Positions 1 through 9,450 of a DNA stretch of 64,000 nucleotides are shown here, piece by piece. Each line of letters begins with the position of its first letter. The first letter of the stretch is position 1. Origin of the DNA: Halobacterium zhouii. GTDB lineage: Archaea > Halobacteriota > Halobacteria > Halobacteriales > Halobacteriaceae. The notes under the pieces were generated by a model. That model did no database searches and was not told where the DNA came from. It saw nothing but the letters and a program-made list of their open reading frames with translations. The stretch spans positions 682,001-746,000 of the forward strand of contig NZ_CP089593.1 in assembly GCF_021249405.1 (NCBI RefSeq), written 5' to 3'. The position numbers were made by a program, and so were the translations under genes.

Positions 1-39
1 ACGACCGCGATTGCTCGCGAGACCCGCGATCTGCGTCAT
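1..39 (-). CDS. N-terminus of probable phosphoribosylglycinamide formyltransferase (partial)
   Basis: Only the first 13 codons are inside the window: an ATG at 39 on the minus strand opens MTQIAGLASNRGR and runs off the left edge. Haloarchaeal GAR transformylases of the purN/purH type begin with an IAGLASNRGRN-like stretch, in which the N-terminal beta strand leads into the substrate loop. The gene is divergent from purB, which fits a purine-biosynthesis pair sharing an intergenic region of about 170 bases. The call rests on a very short match, so it is tentative. Confidence 0.45.
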   Translation of the reverse strand, partial: MTQIAGLASNRGR

Positions 40-207
40 GGCTCAGACAGTGTCCGCGTCCCGCAAAGCCGTTGTGGTTCAGACCAGGGAGTATGCACGA
101 ACGAGCGTAGAAATGGCGGTGATGGGCTGGGGTTTCGAGGATTGTATCCACGTTAATGGAGTATAGGTACCGACACGCTTTTGCCCGGAGCGACGGCACG
201 TTCGGGC

Positions 208-1584
208 ATGACCGACGCCCACGAGCTCTACGCGGTGACGCCGCTGGACGGCCGCTACGCCTCGCGGACCGCACCCCTCCGGGAGTACGCGAGCGAAGCG
301 GCGCTCGTCCGCGCTCGCGTGCGAGTCGAAGTCGAATACCTGCTCGCACTCGCGGACCTCGAGGCCGTCCCCCTCGAGTTCACGGACGACGAACGCGAGA
401 CACTCTGGGGCGCCTACGAAGCGTTCGACACCGAGGACGCCGAACTCGTCAAGCGAATCGAAACCGATGGCGCTCGCGGCTACGACGCCACCAATCACGA
501 CGTGAAGGCCGTCGAGTACTTCGTCCGGGAGGCCGCCCCGGAGCGCGCACACGCCTGGATCCACTTCGGACTCACGAGCGAGGACGTGAACAACCTCGCA
601 CACCGCCTGCTCGCGAAACCCGCGGTCGATGACGTCGTGCTCCCAGAACTCCGGGAGGTGCGGGACGCACTCGTCGAGTTCGCCCACGACCACGCGGACC
701 TCCCGATGCTCGCGCGCACGCACGGCCAGCCAGCGACCCCCACGACGTTCGGCAAGGAGATGGCCGTCTACGCCGCGCGACTCGGCCGGGCCGTCGCGCG
801 CATCGAGGCCGCGACGGACGACCTCGCGGGAAAACTCGCTGGCGCGTCGGGCACGTGGGCCGCTCACCACGTCGCGTTCCCGAACGTCGACTGGCGCGCG
901 TTCTCCCGGGAGTTCGTCGAGAGCCTCGGCCTCGACTACGTCGAACCCACCACGCAGGTCAACCCCTCGGACGACCTCGCCGTCCTCTTCGACGCGCTCG
1001 CCGGCGCGAATAACGTCTGTCTCGACCTCTCGCGGGACGTCTGGCTCTACGTCTCCCAGCGCTACCTCGGCCAGCAGACCGAGAAGAGCGAGACCGGGTC
1101 CTCGACGATGCCCCACAAGGTCAACCCCATCGACTTCGAGAACGCCGAAGGAAACCTCTCGAAGGCGAACTCGGACCTCTCCTTCCTCGGCGACTACCTC
1201 ACCACGAGTCGCCTCCAGCGCGACCTCTCGGACTCGACGGTCAAGCGCAACGTCGGCGCGGCGTTTGCGTACTGCCTGCTCGCGTACTCGAAACTGAACG
1301 ACGGCCTCGCGAAGGTCGTCCCGAACGAGTCGGTGATGCGCGAGGACCTGCGCGCGAACCCCGAGGTCATCGGGGAGGCCGTCCAGACCATCCTCCGTCG
1401 CGAGGGCCACGACGACGCCTACGAGCGCGTGAAAGAACTCAGCCGGGGCGAGCGCGTCACGCTCGATGACTTCCAGGACCTGTTCGCCTCGCTCGACGTG
1501 AGCGACGAGGTGCGCGACGAACTGCTCGCGCTCACCCCGGAGACGTACACGGGACTCGCGGGCGACATCGCTCGAGACGCCTGA
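208..1584 (+). CDS. purB: adenylosuccinate lyase
   Basis: Cytosolic enzyme of purine synthesis. It removes fumarate from SAICAR and from adenylosuccinate. The 458-residue product has the usual length for the family. It carries the fumarase/ASL superfamily signature GSSTMPHKVNP at residues 297-307, where the serine and lysine belong to the flexible catalytic loop. An HxxDK-like N-terminal region and the TSEDVNN motif also fit the family. I chose the ATG at 208 (MTDAHELYAVTPLDGRY) because family members start close to a 'spLDGRY' motif; an in-frame TTG at 181 would add nine unlikely residues. It is divergent from the probable purN/purH start at the left edge. Confidence 0.96.
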   Translation: MTDAHELYAVTPLDGRYASRTAPLREYASEAALVRARVRVEVEYLLALADLEAVPLEFTDDERETLWGAYEAFDTEDAELVKRIETDGARGYDATNHDVKAVEYFVREAAPERAHAWIHFGLTSEDVNNLAHRLLAKPAVDDVVLPELREVRDALVEFAHDHADLPMLARTHGQPATPTTFGKEMAVYAARLGRAVARIEAATDDLAGKLAGASGTWAAHHVAFPNVDWRAFSREFVESLGLDYVEPTTQVNPSDDLAVLFDALAGANNVCLDLSRDVWLYVSQRYLGQQTEKSETGSSTMPHKVNPIDFENAEGNLSKANSDLSFLGDYLTTSRLQRDLSDSTVKRNVGAAFAYCLLAYSKLNDGLAKVVPNESVMREDLRANPEVIGEAVQTILRREGHDDAYERVKELSRGERVTLDDFQDLFASLDVSDEVRDELLALTPETYTGLAGDIARDA

Positions 1585-1611
1585 TCTCAGTTACGCGCTC
1601 TCGTCGCTTCC

Positions 1612-2142
1612 CTACGCGACGCCCTCGAGCAGTTCCCCGACGCCGAACGCGACGGCGGCCGCCAGCAGCCCGACGACGAGCATCTCGGCGCCCGCCAGCC
1701 ACCACACGCGTTCGGTAACGACACTCCGACTCGCCCCGACCGCGAAGAACGCGGCCGCTGCGGCGGCCAGCGAGACGATGAACGTCGCGTCGAGTCCGAA
1801 GACGTACGGCACCAGCGGTGTCCACCCCGCTATCACGAACGCGACGAACGTCACGAGTGCCGTGCGCGCAGGTGGCTTCCCGGCGTCGTCGGCCGCCTCT
1901 CCCCGTTCCTCGAGGTAGTCGAGTTCGGAGCGCCGCGACAGGAAGTTGCTCATCCCCATCGAGAACCCGTCAGCGAGCAGGTTCGCCGCACCGAGGATGA
2001 CCACGACCCGGGGCTCGAGCGCCGCGCCGGTCGCCCCAGACACCACCGCGAACGTCGTCACGATGCCGTCGTTCGCCCCGTAGACGACCTCCGCGACGTA
2101 CTCCCCGCCCGACTCGTGGCTGTCCAACCACCGAGTGAACAT
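1612..2142 (-). CDS. VIT1/CCC1-family membrane protein
   Basis: A 176-residue integral membrane protein. It opens with a [18 protein letters not shown] stretch and an [16 protein letters not shown] stretch, both hallmarks of the VIT1/CCC1 family, which transports Fe2+ or Mn2+ in plants, yeast and archaea. About five hydrophobic segments are visible, the last three in the C-terminal half. An acidic cytoplasmic loop ([11 protein letters not shown]) follows the second segment. It lies between purB and the lysine operon, 27 bases after the convergent purB stop. Metal specificity cannot be read from the sequence. Confidence 0.85.
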   Translation of the reverse strand: MFTRWLDSHESGGEYVAEVVYGANDGIVTTFAVVSGATGAALEPRVVVILGAANLLADGFSMGMSNFLSRRSELDYLEERGEAADDAGKPPARTALVTFVAFVIAGWTPLVPYVFGLDATFIVSLAAAAAAFFAVGASRSVVTERVWWLAGAEMLVVGLLAAAVAFGVGELLEGVA

Positions 2143-2173
2143 GCCCGAAGCGACGGCGCCAGCCGAGAAAAAG

Positions 2174-3265
2174 CTACACCAGCGATCCGAGCGCCGCAGT
2201 CAGAACCTCGGCGGCCCGAGTCACGTCCGACCGGTGTACGTACTCTCGTTCGGCGTGGGCGACCGGTCCCTCGTCGTCCGCAAGCACACCCGGCCCGAAC
2301 ACCACTGTTGGCGCGTCCGCCGCGAAGTACGACGCCTCCGTCGCCGCGCCGAACGGCCGCGGGTCGTCCACCCCCGCGTCGACGAGCGCTCCGACCACGT
2401 CGGCGTCGTCGGGCGTCGAGAACGCTTCGAGGAACGGCGTCTTGCGCTCAGCGGGTCGAACTGCCGCGTCGACGCCGTCACCGGTGACCGCCTCGTGGAC
2501 GTACTCCTCGAACGCCGCGAAGAACCCGTCCTGGGTTTCCGGCGGGACCGTGCGGCGGTCCACGACGATTCGACAGTTGGCGGGCACGCGGTTCGTCGCT
2601 TCGCCGCCCTCGATGCGTGTCGGCGTGAGCGTCGGCGGCCCAAGGTCGGGGTGGTCGTCCGGGCCGCGCGCCTCGTCGAACGACCGGATTGCGGCGAGCA
2701 CCCGTTCCACGCCAGCGACCGCGTTCGCGCCCGTCTCGGGGTCGGCGGCGTGTGCTGCCGTCCCCGAGAGTTCGACAGTCGCCTGGAAGCGGCCGCGCGC
2801 GCTCGTGCAGGCGGCGAGATCCGTCGGTTCGCCGACGATGTAGGCGTCCGCATCCAGGTCCAGTGCCGCAGCGCCCGCTGAATCTGTCTCTTCGTCGGGC
2901 GTCACCGCGAGCGTCACGCGTCCATCGTTTGGTTCCACCGCGAGGAACGCCGCGACCAGCGCGGCGAGTGGCCCCTTCGCGTCGCACGCGCCCCGGCCGC
3001 AGACGACGTCGCCGTCGCGCGAGTACGGGACGTGGGGTGCTACAGTGTCTACGTGGGTGTTCAACACGACGTGCGGGTGGCCGGAACCGCGTGACTCGAG
3101 TACGTTCCCCGCGTCGTCGACGTCTGGTGCCTGGCCGTGTTCGCGGAGCGTCTCGCACAGCAGGTCGCGCATCGCGTCGACGTTCTCGTGGGAGGGTGTC
3201 TGGACCGCGCGCTCGTGGAACGCCAGCGGGTCGAACGCGGACGGAAGCGAGTCAGATTCAGACAT
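2174..3265 (-). CDS. dapE: succinyl-diaminopimelate desuccinylase (M20 family)
   Basis: M20-family zinc hydrolase of 363 residues. It is the last gene of the lysine operon and is expected to hydrolyse N-succinyl-LL-diaminopimelate. Visible metal-site elements are NTHVDTV (His and Asp), [12 protein letters not shown] (bridging Asp) and [10 protein letters not shown] (catalytic and metal Glu pair). The start is the ATG at 3265 ([14 protein letters not shown]), which overlaps the dapF stop by eight bases; upstream codons in the open frame are Arg-rich and read as noncoding. M20 enzymes such as ArgE and LysK look similar, so the assignment depends on the operon. It is the only desuccinylase-like gene in a cluster that also carries dapD. 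Confidence 0.85.
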   Translation of the reverse strand: MSESDSLPSAFDPLAFHERAVQTPSHENVDAMRDLLCETLREHGQAPDVDDAGNVLESRGSGHPHVVLNTHVDTVAPHVPYSRDGDVVCGRGACDAKGPLAALVAAFLAVEPNDGRVTLAVTPDEETDSAGAAALDLDADAYIVGEPTDLAACTSARGRFQATVELSGTAAHAADPETGANAVAGVERVLAAIRSFDEARGPDDHPDLGPPTLTPTRIEGGEATNRVPANCRIVVDRRTVPPETQDGFFAAFEEYVHEAVTGDGVDAAVRPAERKTPFLEAFSTPDDADVVGALVDAGVDDPRPFGAATEASYFAADAPTVVFGPGVLADDEGPVAHAEREYVHRSDVTRAAEVLTAALGSLV

Positions 3266-4076
3266 CGAGTACGCGAACAGAGACGCGTTCTGCTTCACCG
3301 GTCTGTTCCCGGACCGTCGGCCCGGTGAGCGTCGCGTGGCCACCCGAGAAGTCGACCCGTAGGTCTCCGCCCGGTGGCCGGACGCGTACGCTGTCCCCGC
3401 AGCGCCCCTCGCGCCGGGCGACCGCCGCAACCGCGACGGCGCCTGTGCCACAGGACTCCGTCTCCGCCTCTACGCCACGCTCGAACGTGCGCTGGCGGAA
3501 CCCGCGCTCGTCATCAGCCGACGCGAACGTGACGTTCGCTCCCTCCGGGAACGCGTCGTGGTGCCGGATGGCCGGTGCGTCGGCGGCCACGTCGACGCTG
3601 TCCACGTCGTCGACGAACGCCACGGCGTGCGGAACGCCTGTGTTCACGGCGGTCACCTCGTAGCCGGCGAGTTCCTCGCGCTCGACCGGCGTGTCGCGGG
3701 CGACGGGTACTGTTTCTGGCGCGAACGACGGCGCGCCCATCTCGACGGCCACCTCGGCGTCGTCGACGTCCGCGCGCCGAGTGCCCGCTTGCGTGTCGAG
3801 CATGACGCTGTCGGCACCCGTTCGCTCTGCAACCCAGCGGGCGGCACACCGCGCGCCGTTTCCGCACATCGACGCCGTCGAGCCGTCGGGCTGGACGAGT
3901 GTCATCACCGCTCGCGGCGGCGTGAACCGCTCCTCGAGCGCGAGGAACAACACGCCGTCCACGCCGAGGTCCGCACAGCGGTCCTGTGCGAACGCGCCCC
4001 GGTCGGGGACGTGGTTCGCCGCGTCGACGACAGCGAAGTCGTTGCCGGTGCCGTGGTAGATGTCGTAAGGGATCAT
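3258..4076 (-). CDS. dapF: diaminopimelate epimerase
   Basis: Converts LL- to meso-diaminopimelate in lysine synthesis. The 272-residue product keeps both catalytic cysteines: C71 in MCGNGARC and C209 in ESCGTGA, the two-base acid/base pair of this cofactor-independent epimerase. The N-terminal GTGNDF motif is also typical. It lies between lysA, 25 bases upstream, and dapE, which it overlaps by eight bases. Haloarchaea do not make peptidoglycan, so the product is expected to feed LysA only. Confidence 0.96.
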   Translation of the reverse strand: MIPYDIYHGTGNDFAVVDAANHVPDRGAFAQDRCADLGVDGVLFLALEERFTPPRAVMTLVQPDGSTASMCGNGARCAARWVAERTGADSVMLDTQAGTRRADVDDAEVAVEMGAPSFAPETVPVARDTPVEREELAGYEVTAVNTGVPHAVAFVDDVDSVDVAADAPAIRHHDAFPEGANVTFASADDERGFRQRTFERGVEAETESCGTGAVAVAAVARREGRCGDSVRVRPPGGDLRVDFSGGHATLTGPTVREQTGEAERVSVRVLDV

Positions 4077-4101
4077 CGGTTTCGGTGGGTTGGGTTCGAC
4101 G

Positions 4102-5397
4102 TCATCGTTCGGAAGCGGTGAGGTCCGAGAGCGAGTCGCGCTCGCGGACGAGTCGGTGGTCGCCGTCCGCGAGCGCGACCACCGCGGGTCGCGGCCGGGA
4201 GTTGTACTGATTCGCCATCTCGACGCCGTACGCGCCGGCGTTGCCGACCGCGAGCAGGTCGCCGCGCTCCGGCCGGGGGAGCGAGCGGTCTTCGGCGAGC
4301 ACGTCGGTGCTCTCGCAGACTGGGCCGACGACGCTCGCCCGGCGCTCCGGCCGGTCGTTCGCGTCCGCGGCGAGCGACCGGACCTCGTGACGGGCGTCGT
4401 AGAGCGCAGGGCGGAGTAGCGTCGTCATTCCCGCGTCGACCCCGGCGAGCGTCGCCCCGGCGGTCTGCTTCACGGTGTTCACCGTCGCCAACAGCACGCT
4501 GGCGTCCGCGACGAGGTAGCGCCCCGGTTCGACGACGAGTTTCGCGTCCACGCTCGCGAGCGCGTCGCGGGTCGCGTCCGCCACCGCGTCGAGGTCGAGT
4601 GGCGCCTCGTCCGGACGGTACGGAACGCCGAACCCGCCGCCGACGTCCACGAACTCAAGGTCGACCGTGGTCTCGCGAGCGACGCTCGCGACGCGTTCGA
4701 CGACCTCACGGTGGGTCGCCACGTCCGCGTCGGAGAGCATCCCGCTGCCGGCGTGGGCGTGCACGCCGACCACGTCGAAGTCGCGGGCGGCCGCCGCGTC
4801 GAGGAGTCCCGGGGCGCGGTCGACTGGCACGCCGAACTTCGCGTCGGCACCGGTCGCCACCGCCTCGCTGTGGCCCGCGCCGACGCCCGGGTGGACGCGG
4901 AGCGCGAGTCGGCCCGAGAACCCGCGCTCGTCGAGGCGGGTGATGGTGTCGCGTGCGCCCGCCACGACGGTCACCTCCGGCGCCTCCTCGAGCACGAACG
5001 CCAGATCGCGAGCGGGCGGGTTGACGGCAGTGTAGTGGATACCCGCGGGAGCGAATCCTGCTTCGAGCGCGCGGTACACCTCGCCCGCAGAGGCGCATTC
5101 TGCGCCAACGGGCGCATTCTTCGTGCCGGCAGGCACGCTCTCCGCACCAGCCCCGGCCTCACGGAGCGTCTCGAGGACCGCGCGGCCCGCGTTCGCCTTC
5201 ACCGCGTAGTGAACGCCGGCGTCCGGGAACGCCGCGGCGAGGCGCTCGTGGTTCTCGCGCACGCGGTCGAGGTCCTGCACGTACAGCGGCGTGCCGTACT
5301 CCGCCGCGAGTTCGCGGAGCGCGCCGGCGGACCAGTCTGCGAGTCGCCGCACGTCCGGATTCGACTCGCTCGCGACGGAGGAATTTCCTCGACTCAC
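4102..5397 (-). CDS. lysA: diaminopimelate decarboxylase
   Basis: PLP enzyme of 431 residues that decarboxylates meso-DAP to L-lysine. K67 in HYAVKANAG forms the Schiff base. A Gly-rich phosphate loop (VGGGFG) and the dimer-interface motif CESTDVL, whose Cys and Glu reach the active site, are present. The start is GTG at 5397, overlapping the dapD stop by four bases. Oddity: just after K67 the normal AGAECASAGE turn is interrupted by about 14 extra residues (SVPAGTKNAPVGAE). They are flanked in the DNA by two copies of the 10-mer GGCGCATTCT (5092 and 5111), which suggests a small insertion by local duplication. Confidence 0.94.
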   Translation of the reverse strand: MSRGNSSVASESNPDVRRLADWSAGALRELAAEYGTPLYVQDLDRVRENHERLAAAFPDAGVHYAVKANAGRAVLETLREAGAGAESVPAGTKNAPVGAECASAGEVYRALEAGFAPAGIHYTAVNPPARDLAFVLEEAPEVTVVAGARDTITRLDERGFSGRLALRVHPGVGAGHSEAVATGADAKFGVPVDRAPGLLDAAAARDFDVVGVHAHAGSGMLSDADVATHREVVERVASVARETTVDLEFVDVGGGFGVPYRPDEAPLDLDAVADATRDALASVDAKLVVEPGRYLVADASVLLATVNTVKQTAGATLAGVDAGMTTLLRPALYDARHEVRSLAADANDRPERRASVVGPVCESTDVLAEDRSLPRPERGDLLAVGNAGAYGVEMANQYNSRPRPAVVALADGDHRLVRERDSLSDLTASER

Positions 5398-6227
5398 GAC
5401 CGCAACACCTCCTCGCGCTGCGTCGCGTCGAGCGTCTCCGCCTCCAGGTCCATCGCGACGACCGCGGGCTTGTACGCGCCGCCGTCGAAGAGGTCGTGTT
5501 CACCCACCGAGGACTCCACGAACCGCGTGAAAGCGCGGCGCTCGGGCGGTAGTTCACCGTACAGGATTTCCTCCGATACGAGGTCGTAGACCGGGACGCG
5601 CGGCGTCAGCAGCGTGTTCTCCGCCACGACGGAGTCGCGTCCGACGACGAACCCCGAGGTGACCCGACAACCGGCGCCCAGCGAGACCCCGGATTCTACG
5701 ACCACCGGCGCGTCTTCGACGGGTTCGAGCACGCCGCCGAGCAGCGTGTTTGCGCCCAACTTCACGTTCTCGCCGACCTGCGCGCAGGAGCCGACGGTGT
5801 CACACGAATCCACGAGCGTCCCGTCGCCGACGCGCGCGCCGACGTTCACGAACGACGGCGACATCACGATGCAGTCCGCGCCGACGTGCGAACCGCGCCG
5901 GAGCACGGTCCCGTCCGGCGTGTTCCGCGTGCCACGCGCCGCCAGATCGTCCGTGCGACGAAGCGGCAGGACGTCGTGGTAGGTCACGCCGCCGTACTCG
6001 CGCGGTTCGGTCTCGCGGAGCGCGAAGTTCAGCAGAACGCCGCGCTTCACCCACTCGACGGCCTCCCATTCGCCGTCGCGCTTCTCGGCGGCCCTGATAT
6101 CACCGTCCTCCAGTGCGTCGAGGAACGCCTCCAGGGTGTCTGCGTCGTCCGCGCTCGCGCTCGCCGCGTCCACGTCGCCGTCTTCGTGTCGGTGCCACAG
6201 GTCTCGTACGTCTGCTTCCAGGCTCAT
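5394..6227 (-). CDS. dapD: tetrahydrodipicolinate N-succinyltransferase
   Basis: Transfers succinate from succinyl-CoA to tetrahydrodipicolinate. This commits the pathway to the succinylase route and makes dapE necessary. The 277-residue protein has an N-terminal helical region followed by a left-handed beta helix of hexapeptide repeats (GADCIVMSPSFVNVGARVG, then GTLVDSCDTVGSCAQVG). Both stretches are characteristic of bacterial DapD. The ATG at 6227 overlaps the dapB stop by four bases and its own stop overlaps lysA by four, so translation is probably coupled. Confidence 0.92.
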   Translation of the reverse strand: MSLEADVRDLWHRHEDGDVDAASASADDADTLEAFLDALEDGDIRAAEKRDGEWEAVEWVKRGVLLNFALRETEPREYGGVTYHDVLPLRRTDDLAARGTRNTPDGTVLRRGSHVGADCIVMSPSFVNVGARVGDGTLVDSCDTVGSCAQVGENVKLGANTLLGGVLEPVEDAPVVVESGVSLGAGCRVTSGFVVGRDSVVAENTLLTPRVPVYDLVSEEILYGELPPERRAFTRFVESSVGEHDLFDGGAYKPAVVAMDLEAETLDATQREEVLRS

Positions 6228-7015
6228 AGTTCGTCAGCGACCTCCGCGAATCGGTAACATCCCGGCGACTGTTCGACGAGCCACGACGCCGCGTCGAGCG
6301 CGCCCGCCGCGAACACGCCGCGGTCGCCAGCGCGGTGGGTCAGTTCCAGCACTTCGTCGTTCCCCGCGAGCAGTACCTCGTGTTCGCCCGTCACGTCGCC
6401 GGCCCGTCGCGCGTGGACGCCGACCTCGCCGTCCTGCCGCGGTTGGTCGCCGACGCGTCCGTGGACGCGTTCGTTCTGTCCGCTGTCCTCGTCGGCGCTG
6501 CCTCCGCTCTCCCGCGCGTCCTCGATCCGCTCCAGCAGGACGTTTGCGGTGCCCGAGGGCGCGTCGCGCTTCCCGCTGTGGTGGGTTTCTGTGACCTCCA
6601 CGTCGTACTCCGGGAGCGCGCGCACAGCGGACTCGACCGCCGAGAACAGCGCCTGCACGCCCCGGGAGAAGTTCGCGCCGTGGAGCACCGGCACCGACTC
6701 GCCAGCGTCGTGGAGCGCCGCCCACTGCTCGTCCCCGAGTCCGGTGGTGCCGGTGACGATTGGGACGTCCGCCTCGGCACACGCGCGAGCGTAGCGAGCG
6801 GTCGCCTCGGGCGTAGTGAAGTCGACGACGACGTCGGGTGCGCGGTCGCCGAGCAACGCGCCGAACCGGGACTCGTCGTCGAGTTCGCTGACCGCGTCGT
6901 TCGACGGTGGGTCGCGCGCCGCCGCGAACGCCACTTCGTGGGCGCCTCGACCTCGGACTGCCTCGCGGACCGCCCGGCCCATCCGACCGGTCGAACCCGT
7001 CACGCCGACCCTCAC
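6224..7015 (-). CDS. dapB: 4-hydroxy-tetrahydrodipicolinate reductase
   Basis: NAD(P)H-dependent reductase of 263 residues. The N-terminal Rossmann loop is GVTGSTGRMGR (residues 4-14). Later come the substrate motif HHSGKRDAPSGT, with the catalytic His and Lys, and the family stretch around GDVTGEHEV. Translation starts at GTG 7015, overlapping the dapA stop by four bases. It acts between DapA and DapD. Confidence 0.94.
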   Translation of the reverse strand: MRVGVTGSTGRMGRAVREAVRGRGAHEVAFAAARDPPSNDAVSELDDESRFGALLGDRAPDVVVDFTTPEATARYARACAEADVPIVTGTTGLGDEQWAALHDAGESVPVLHGANFSRGVQALFSAVESAVRALPEYDVEVTETHHSGKRDAPSGTANVLLERIEDARESGGSADEDSGQNERVHGRVGDQPRQDGEVGVHARRAGDVTGEHEVLLAGNDEVLELTHRAGDRGVFAAGALDAASWLVEQSPGCYRFAEVADEL

Positions 7016-7926
7016 GCCGACACCTCCCGCGTGTCGGGCGAACCGATCGCGTCGAGTTCAGCGCGAAGCGTCTCGCGACCCTCCGGCGACAGCGCGGAGA
7101 GCGGCGACCGGTAGTTCGCGGGCCCCCGGCCCCGCATCTCGAGTGCGGCCTTCACCGGAATCGGGTTCGTCTCGGTGAACAGCGCGCGCGTCAGCGACGC
7201 GAGTTCCGCGTGTCGCTCCCGGGCGCGCTCGTAGTCGCCCTCCAGGGCCGCCCACACGAGTTCGCTCACGCGCTCCGGTTCGACGTTCGCGGTGACGCTG
7301 ATGGCGCCCCGCCCGCCCACCGAGAGAATAGGGAGCGTCAGTCCATCGTCGCCCGAGAGTACCGCGAACGTCTCGTCCCGGGTCCGCTCGACGACCTCGC
7401 TGACGCGCGCCACGTCGCCGCTCGCGGCCTTGTACCCCACGACGTTCTCGTGGGACGCGAGCGACGCCACCGTCTCCACGGCGACGTTCCGGCCGGTGCG
7501 CGAGGGCACGTTGTAGAGCACCTGTGGCGCATCCACGCGGTCCGCGAGCGTCCGGAAGTGGGCCTCCATGCCCTCGGGCTCGGGGCGGTTGTAGTACGGC
7601 GAGATGAGGAGGAGCGCGTCCGCGCCCGCGTCGAGCGAGCGCTCCGCGAGCGAGACGGCTTCTCTGGTCGAGTTGCTGCCCGCGCCCGCAATCACGGGGA
7701 CCTCGCCGTCTGCTACGGTTGCCACCGCTTCCACAACGGCAACGTGCTCGTCGTGGGTCACGGTCGCGCTCTCGCCGGTCGTCCCCATCGGGACGAGTCC
7801 GTCGACGCCCGCGTCGACGAGTCGTCGCGCGTCGGCCCGCAGTCGGTCGAAATCGATTCGTTCGTCGGATGTGAACGGCGTCGGCATCGCCGGGAAGACG
7901 CCGTTCACGAGGTCTGGATGTTCCAT
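7012..7926 (-). CDS. dapA: 4-hydroxy-tetrahydrodipicolinate synthase
   Basis: First gene of the lysine operon; condenses pyruvate with aspartate semialdehyde. The 304-residue TIM-barrel protein has GTTGES near residue 47, the YNVPSRTG motif with the active-site tyrosine, and the Schiff-base lysine in VVGYKAASGD. The same fold serves KDG aldolases, and a second family member occurs at 24.7 kb in this window. Here the five downstream dap/lys genes settle the function. No gene for the succinyl-DAP aminotransferase is in the cluster; ArgD-type enzymes often cover that step. An AT-richer stretch of about 250 bases separates it from the next gene and should hold the operon promoter. Confidence 0.93.
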   Translation of the reverse strand: MEHPDLVNGVFPAMPTPFTSDERIDFDRLRADARRLVDAGVDGLVPMGTTGESATVTHDEHVAVVEAVATVADGEVPVIAGAGSNSTREAVSLAERSLDAGADALLLISPYYNRPEPEGMEAHFRTLADRVDAPQVLYNVPSRTGRNVAVETVASLASHENVVGYKAASGDVARVSEVVERTRDETFAVLSGDDGLTLPILSVGGRGAISVTANVEPERVSELVWAALEGDYERARERHAELASLTRALFTETNPIPVKAALEMRGRGPANYRSPLSALSPEGRETLRAELDAIGSPDTREVSA

Positions 7927-8179
7927 CTAGGTGTGTCGGGTGTGGTGTTCGAACGCTACGTCCCACGGCGGCCCGACACGAGGTTGCTACGCCCGCAGCG
8001 AGCCATTCGGCTCGGCTGTGAAGCGTTTACCCGAGAAAGAGCGGACGCTCCCGGCGACGAACGCAGTGTGGGGAGCGCCTGACATACGCCTTCGTCGGAA
8101 CCCAATCGATAAAACTCTACCGCCTCCCGCAACTCCCTCCATCGGGGCTTTTTTGCTCCAGCTATGTCCACTCTACAGT

Positions 8180-8821
8180 ATGCTCGTCCTCGGGGACGCC
8201 CACGCCACCACGCCCGACCGCCGCCGGGCGCTGTTCGCCGCTTACCGCGCGGCGGACGCCGACGTCGCGCTCCAGGCCGGCGACCTCATGTACTACGACC
8301 TCCCCGTCCCCACCTACTTCGTCAGCGGCAACAACGAGGACTTCGACGTTATCGAATCGCTGCGCCACGGCCGACTCCGGAGCGACGACGTCTCGAACGC
8401 ACACCTCCTCCACTCGACTGCGGCCGACGTCGACGGCCTCCGCGTCGGCGGACTCTCCGGGAACTTCGCGCCGACGCAGTTCGAGAAACCGCGCGCCCAG
8501 CTCCACGAGGACCGGCGGCGGCACTTCGTCCACGAGGACGTCGAACGCGCGAAACAACTCGACGACGTGGACGTCTTCATCGCACACGAGGCCCCGCACG
8601 GCGTTCCGGTCACCGAGCAGTACGACGTCGGCAATCTGCACGTCGACGCCATCCTTCGCGCGCTCGAACCCGACCTCTGCCTCGTCGGCCACCACCACGA
8701 ACACGCCGAGGGGGAGTTCGAGTCGACGCGCGTCGTCTCGCTCGCTCCGACCTGGGAGTCGTACTACACGCTCGACCCGGACACGCTGTCGCTCACGCGC
8801 CACGACACGCCCACCGCGTGA
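8180..8821 (+). CDS. calcineurin-like metallophosphoesterase (YfcE/MJ0936 type)
   Basis: A 213-residue protein with the metallophosphoesterase metal motifs in order: GDAH near the N-terminus, GDLMYYD, the GNNED catalytic motif, HEAPHG, and VGHHHEH at the C-terminus. This compact form resembles archaeal phosphodiesterases such as MJ0936. I chose the ATG at 8180 (MLVLGDAH) because the first beta strand of the fold begins there. The substrate is unknown and the neighbours do not help. Confidence 0.86.
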   Translation: MLVLGDAHATTPDRRRALFAAYRAADADVALQAGDLMYYDLPVPTYFVSGNNEDFDVIESLRHGRLRSDDVSNAHLLHSTAADVDGLRVGGLSGNFAPTQFEKPRAQLHEDRRRHFVHEDVERAKQLDDVDVFIAHEAPHGVPVTEQYDVGNLHVDAILRALEPDLCLVGHHHEHAEGEFESTRVVSLAPTWESYYTLDPDTLSLTRHDTPTA

Positions 8822-8926
8822 CGTAGCTGTTCCGTACGCGCGGCCGTCAACCGCCCACGTCAGTCGTTTGCCATTCACTGTGGTCGGTCGCGTACTTTCA
8901 TAACGCAGCGACACTCAGAGTGACGT

Positions 8927-9424
8927 ATGGCTCCGATTCAGTCGGGACAGCGCGTCGCTGTCCTCGCGGACTCTCAGAACCTCTACCACTCCGCTCAGAG
9001 CGTCTACTCGCGGAATCTCGACTACGCATCGCTCCTCGAAAAGGCAGTGCAGAACCGCGAACTCACGCGAGCCATCGCGTACGTCATCCGCGCGCAGTCC
9101 GAGGACGAGGACAGCTTCTTCGAGGCCCTCCACGACATCGGCTTCGAGACCAAGATCAAGGACATCAAGACGTTCGGCGACGGGTCGAAGAAGGCCGACT
9201 GGGACGTCGGCATGAGCCTGGACGCCGTCACGCTCGCCAACCACGTCGACACCGTGGTGCTGTGTACGGGTGACGGCGACTTCTCGCGGCTCTGTAATCA
9301 CCTCCGCCACGAGGGCGTCCGCGTCGAAGTGATGGCCTTCGAATCTTCGACGGCCGACGAACTCGTCGCCGCCGCTGACTCCTTCGTCGACCTCGCCGAG
9401 CGGGAAGATACGTTCCTGCTCTGA
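8927..9424 (+). CDS. NYN/LabA-like PIN-fold protein
   Basis: A 165-residue protein of the NYN (DUF88/LabA-like) family, a PIN-fold group of probable ribonucleases. Acidic positions expected of the metal site are visible in LADSQNLY, in ADWDVGMSLDA and in CTGDGDF. A TATA-like TTTCATAA (8896-8903) lies about 24-31 bases before the ATG, consistent with a leaderless haloarchaeal transcript. No partner gene suggests the RNA target. Confidence 0.85.
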   Translation: MAPIQSGQRVAVLADSQNLYHSAQSVYSRNLDYASLLEKAVQNRELTRAIAYVIRAQSEDEDSFFEALHDIGFETKIKDIKTFGDGSKKADWDVGMSLDAVTLANHVDTVVLCTGDGDFSRLCNHLRHEGVRVEVMAFESSTADELVAAADSFVDLAEREDTFLL

Positions 9425-9450
9425 GCCCGTCGTTCAGAGGGCCGAATCGA

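Noticed and set aside
79-1410. 443-codon minus-strand open frame across purB
   Set aside because: GC-rich haloarchaeal genes usually leave long open antisense frames; purB on the plus strand carries full family motifs and this frame carries none.
7012-7926. Possible KDG aldolase instead of dapA
   Set aside because: The fold is shared, but it heads a lysine operon, and a better KDG aldolase candidate lies beside the sugar-acid dehydratase.
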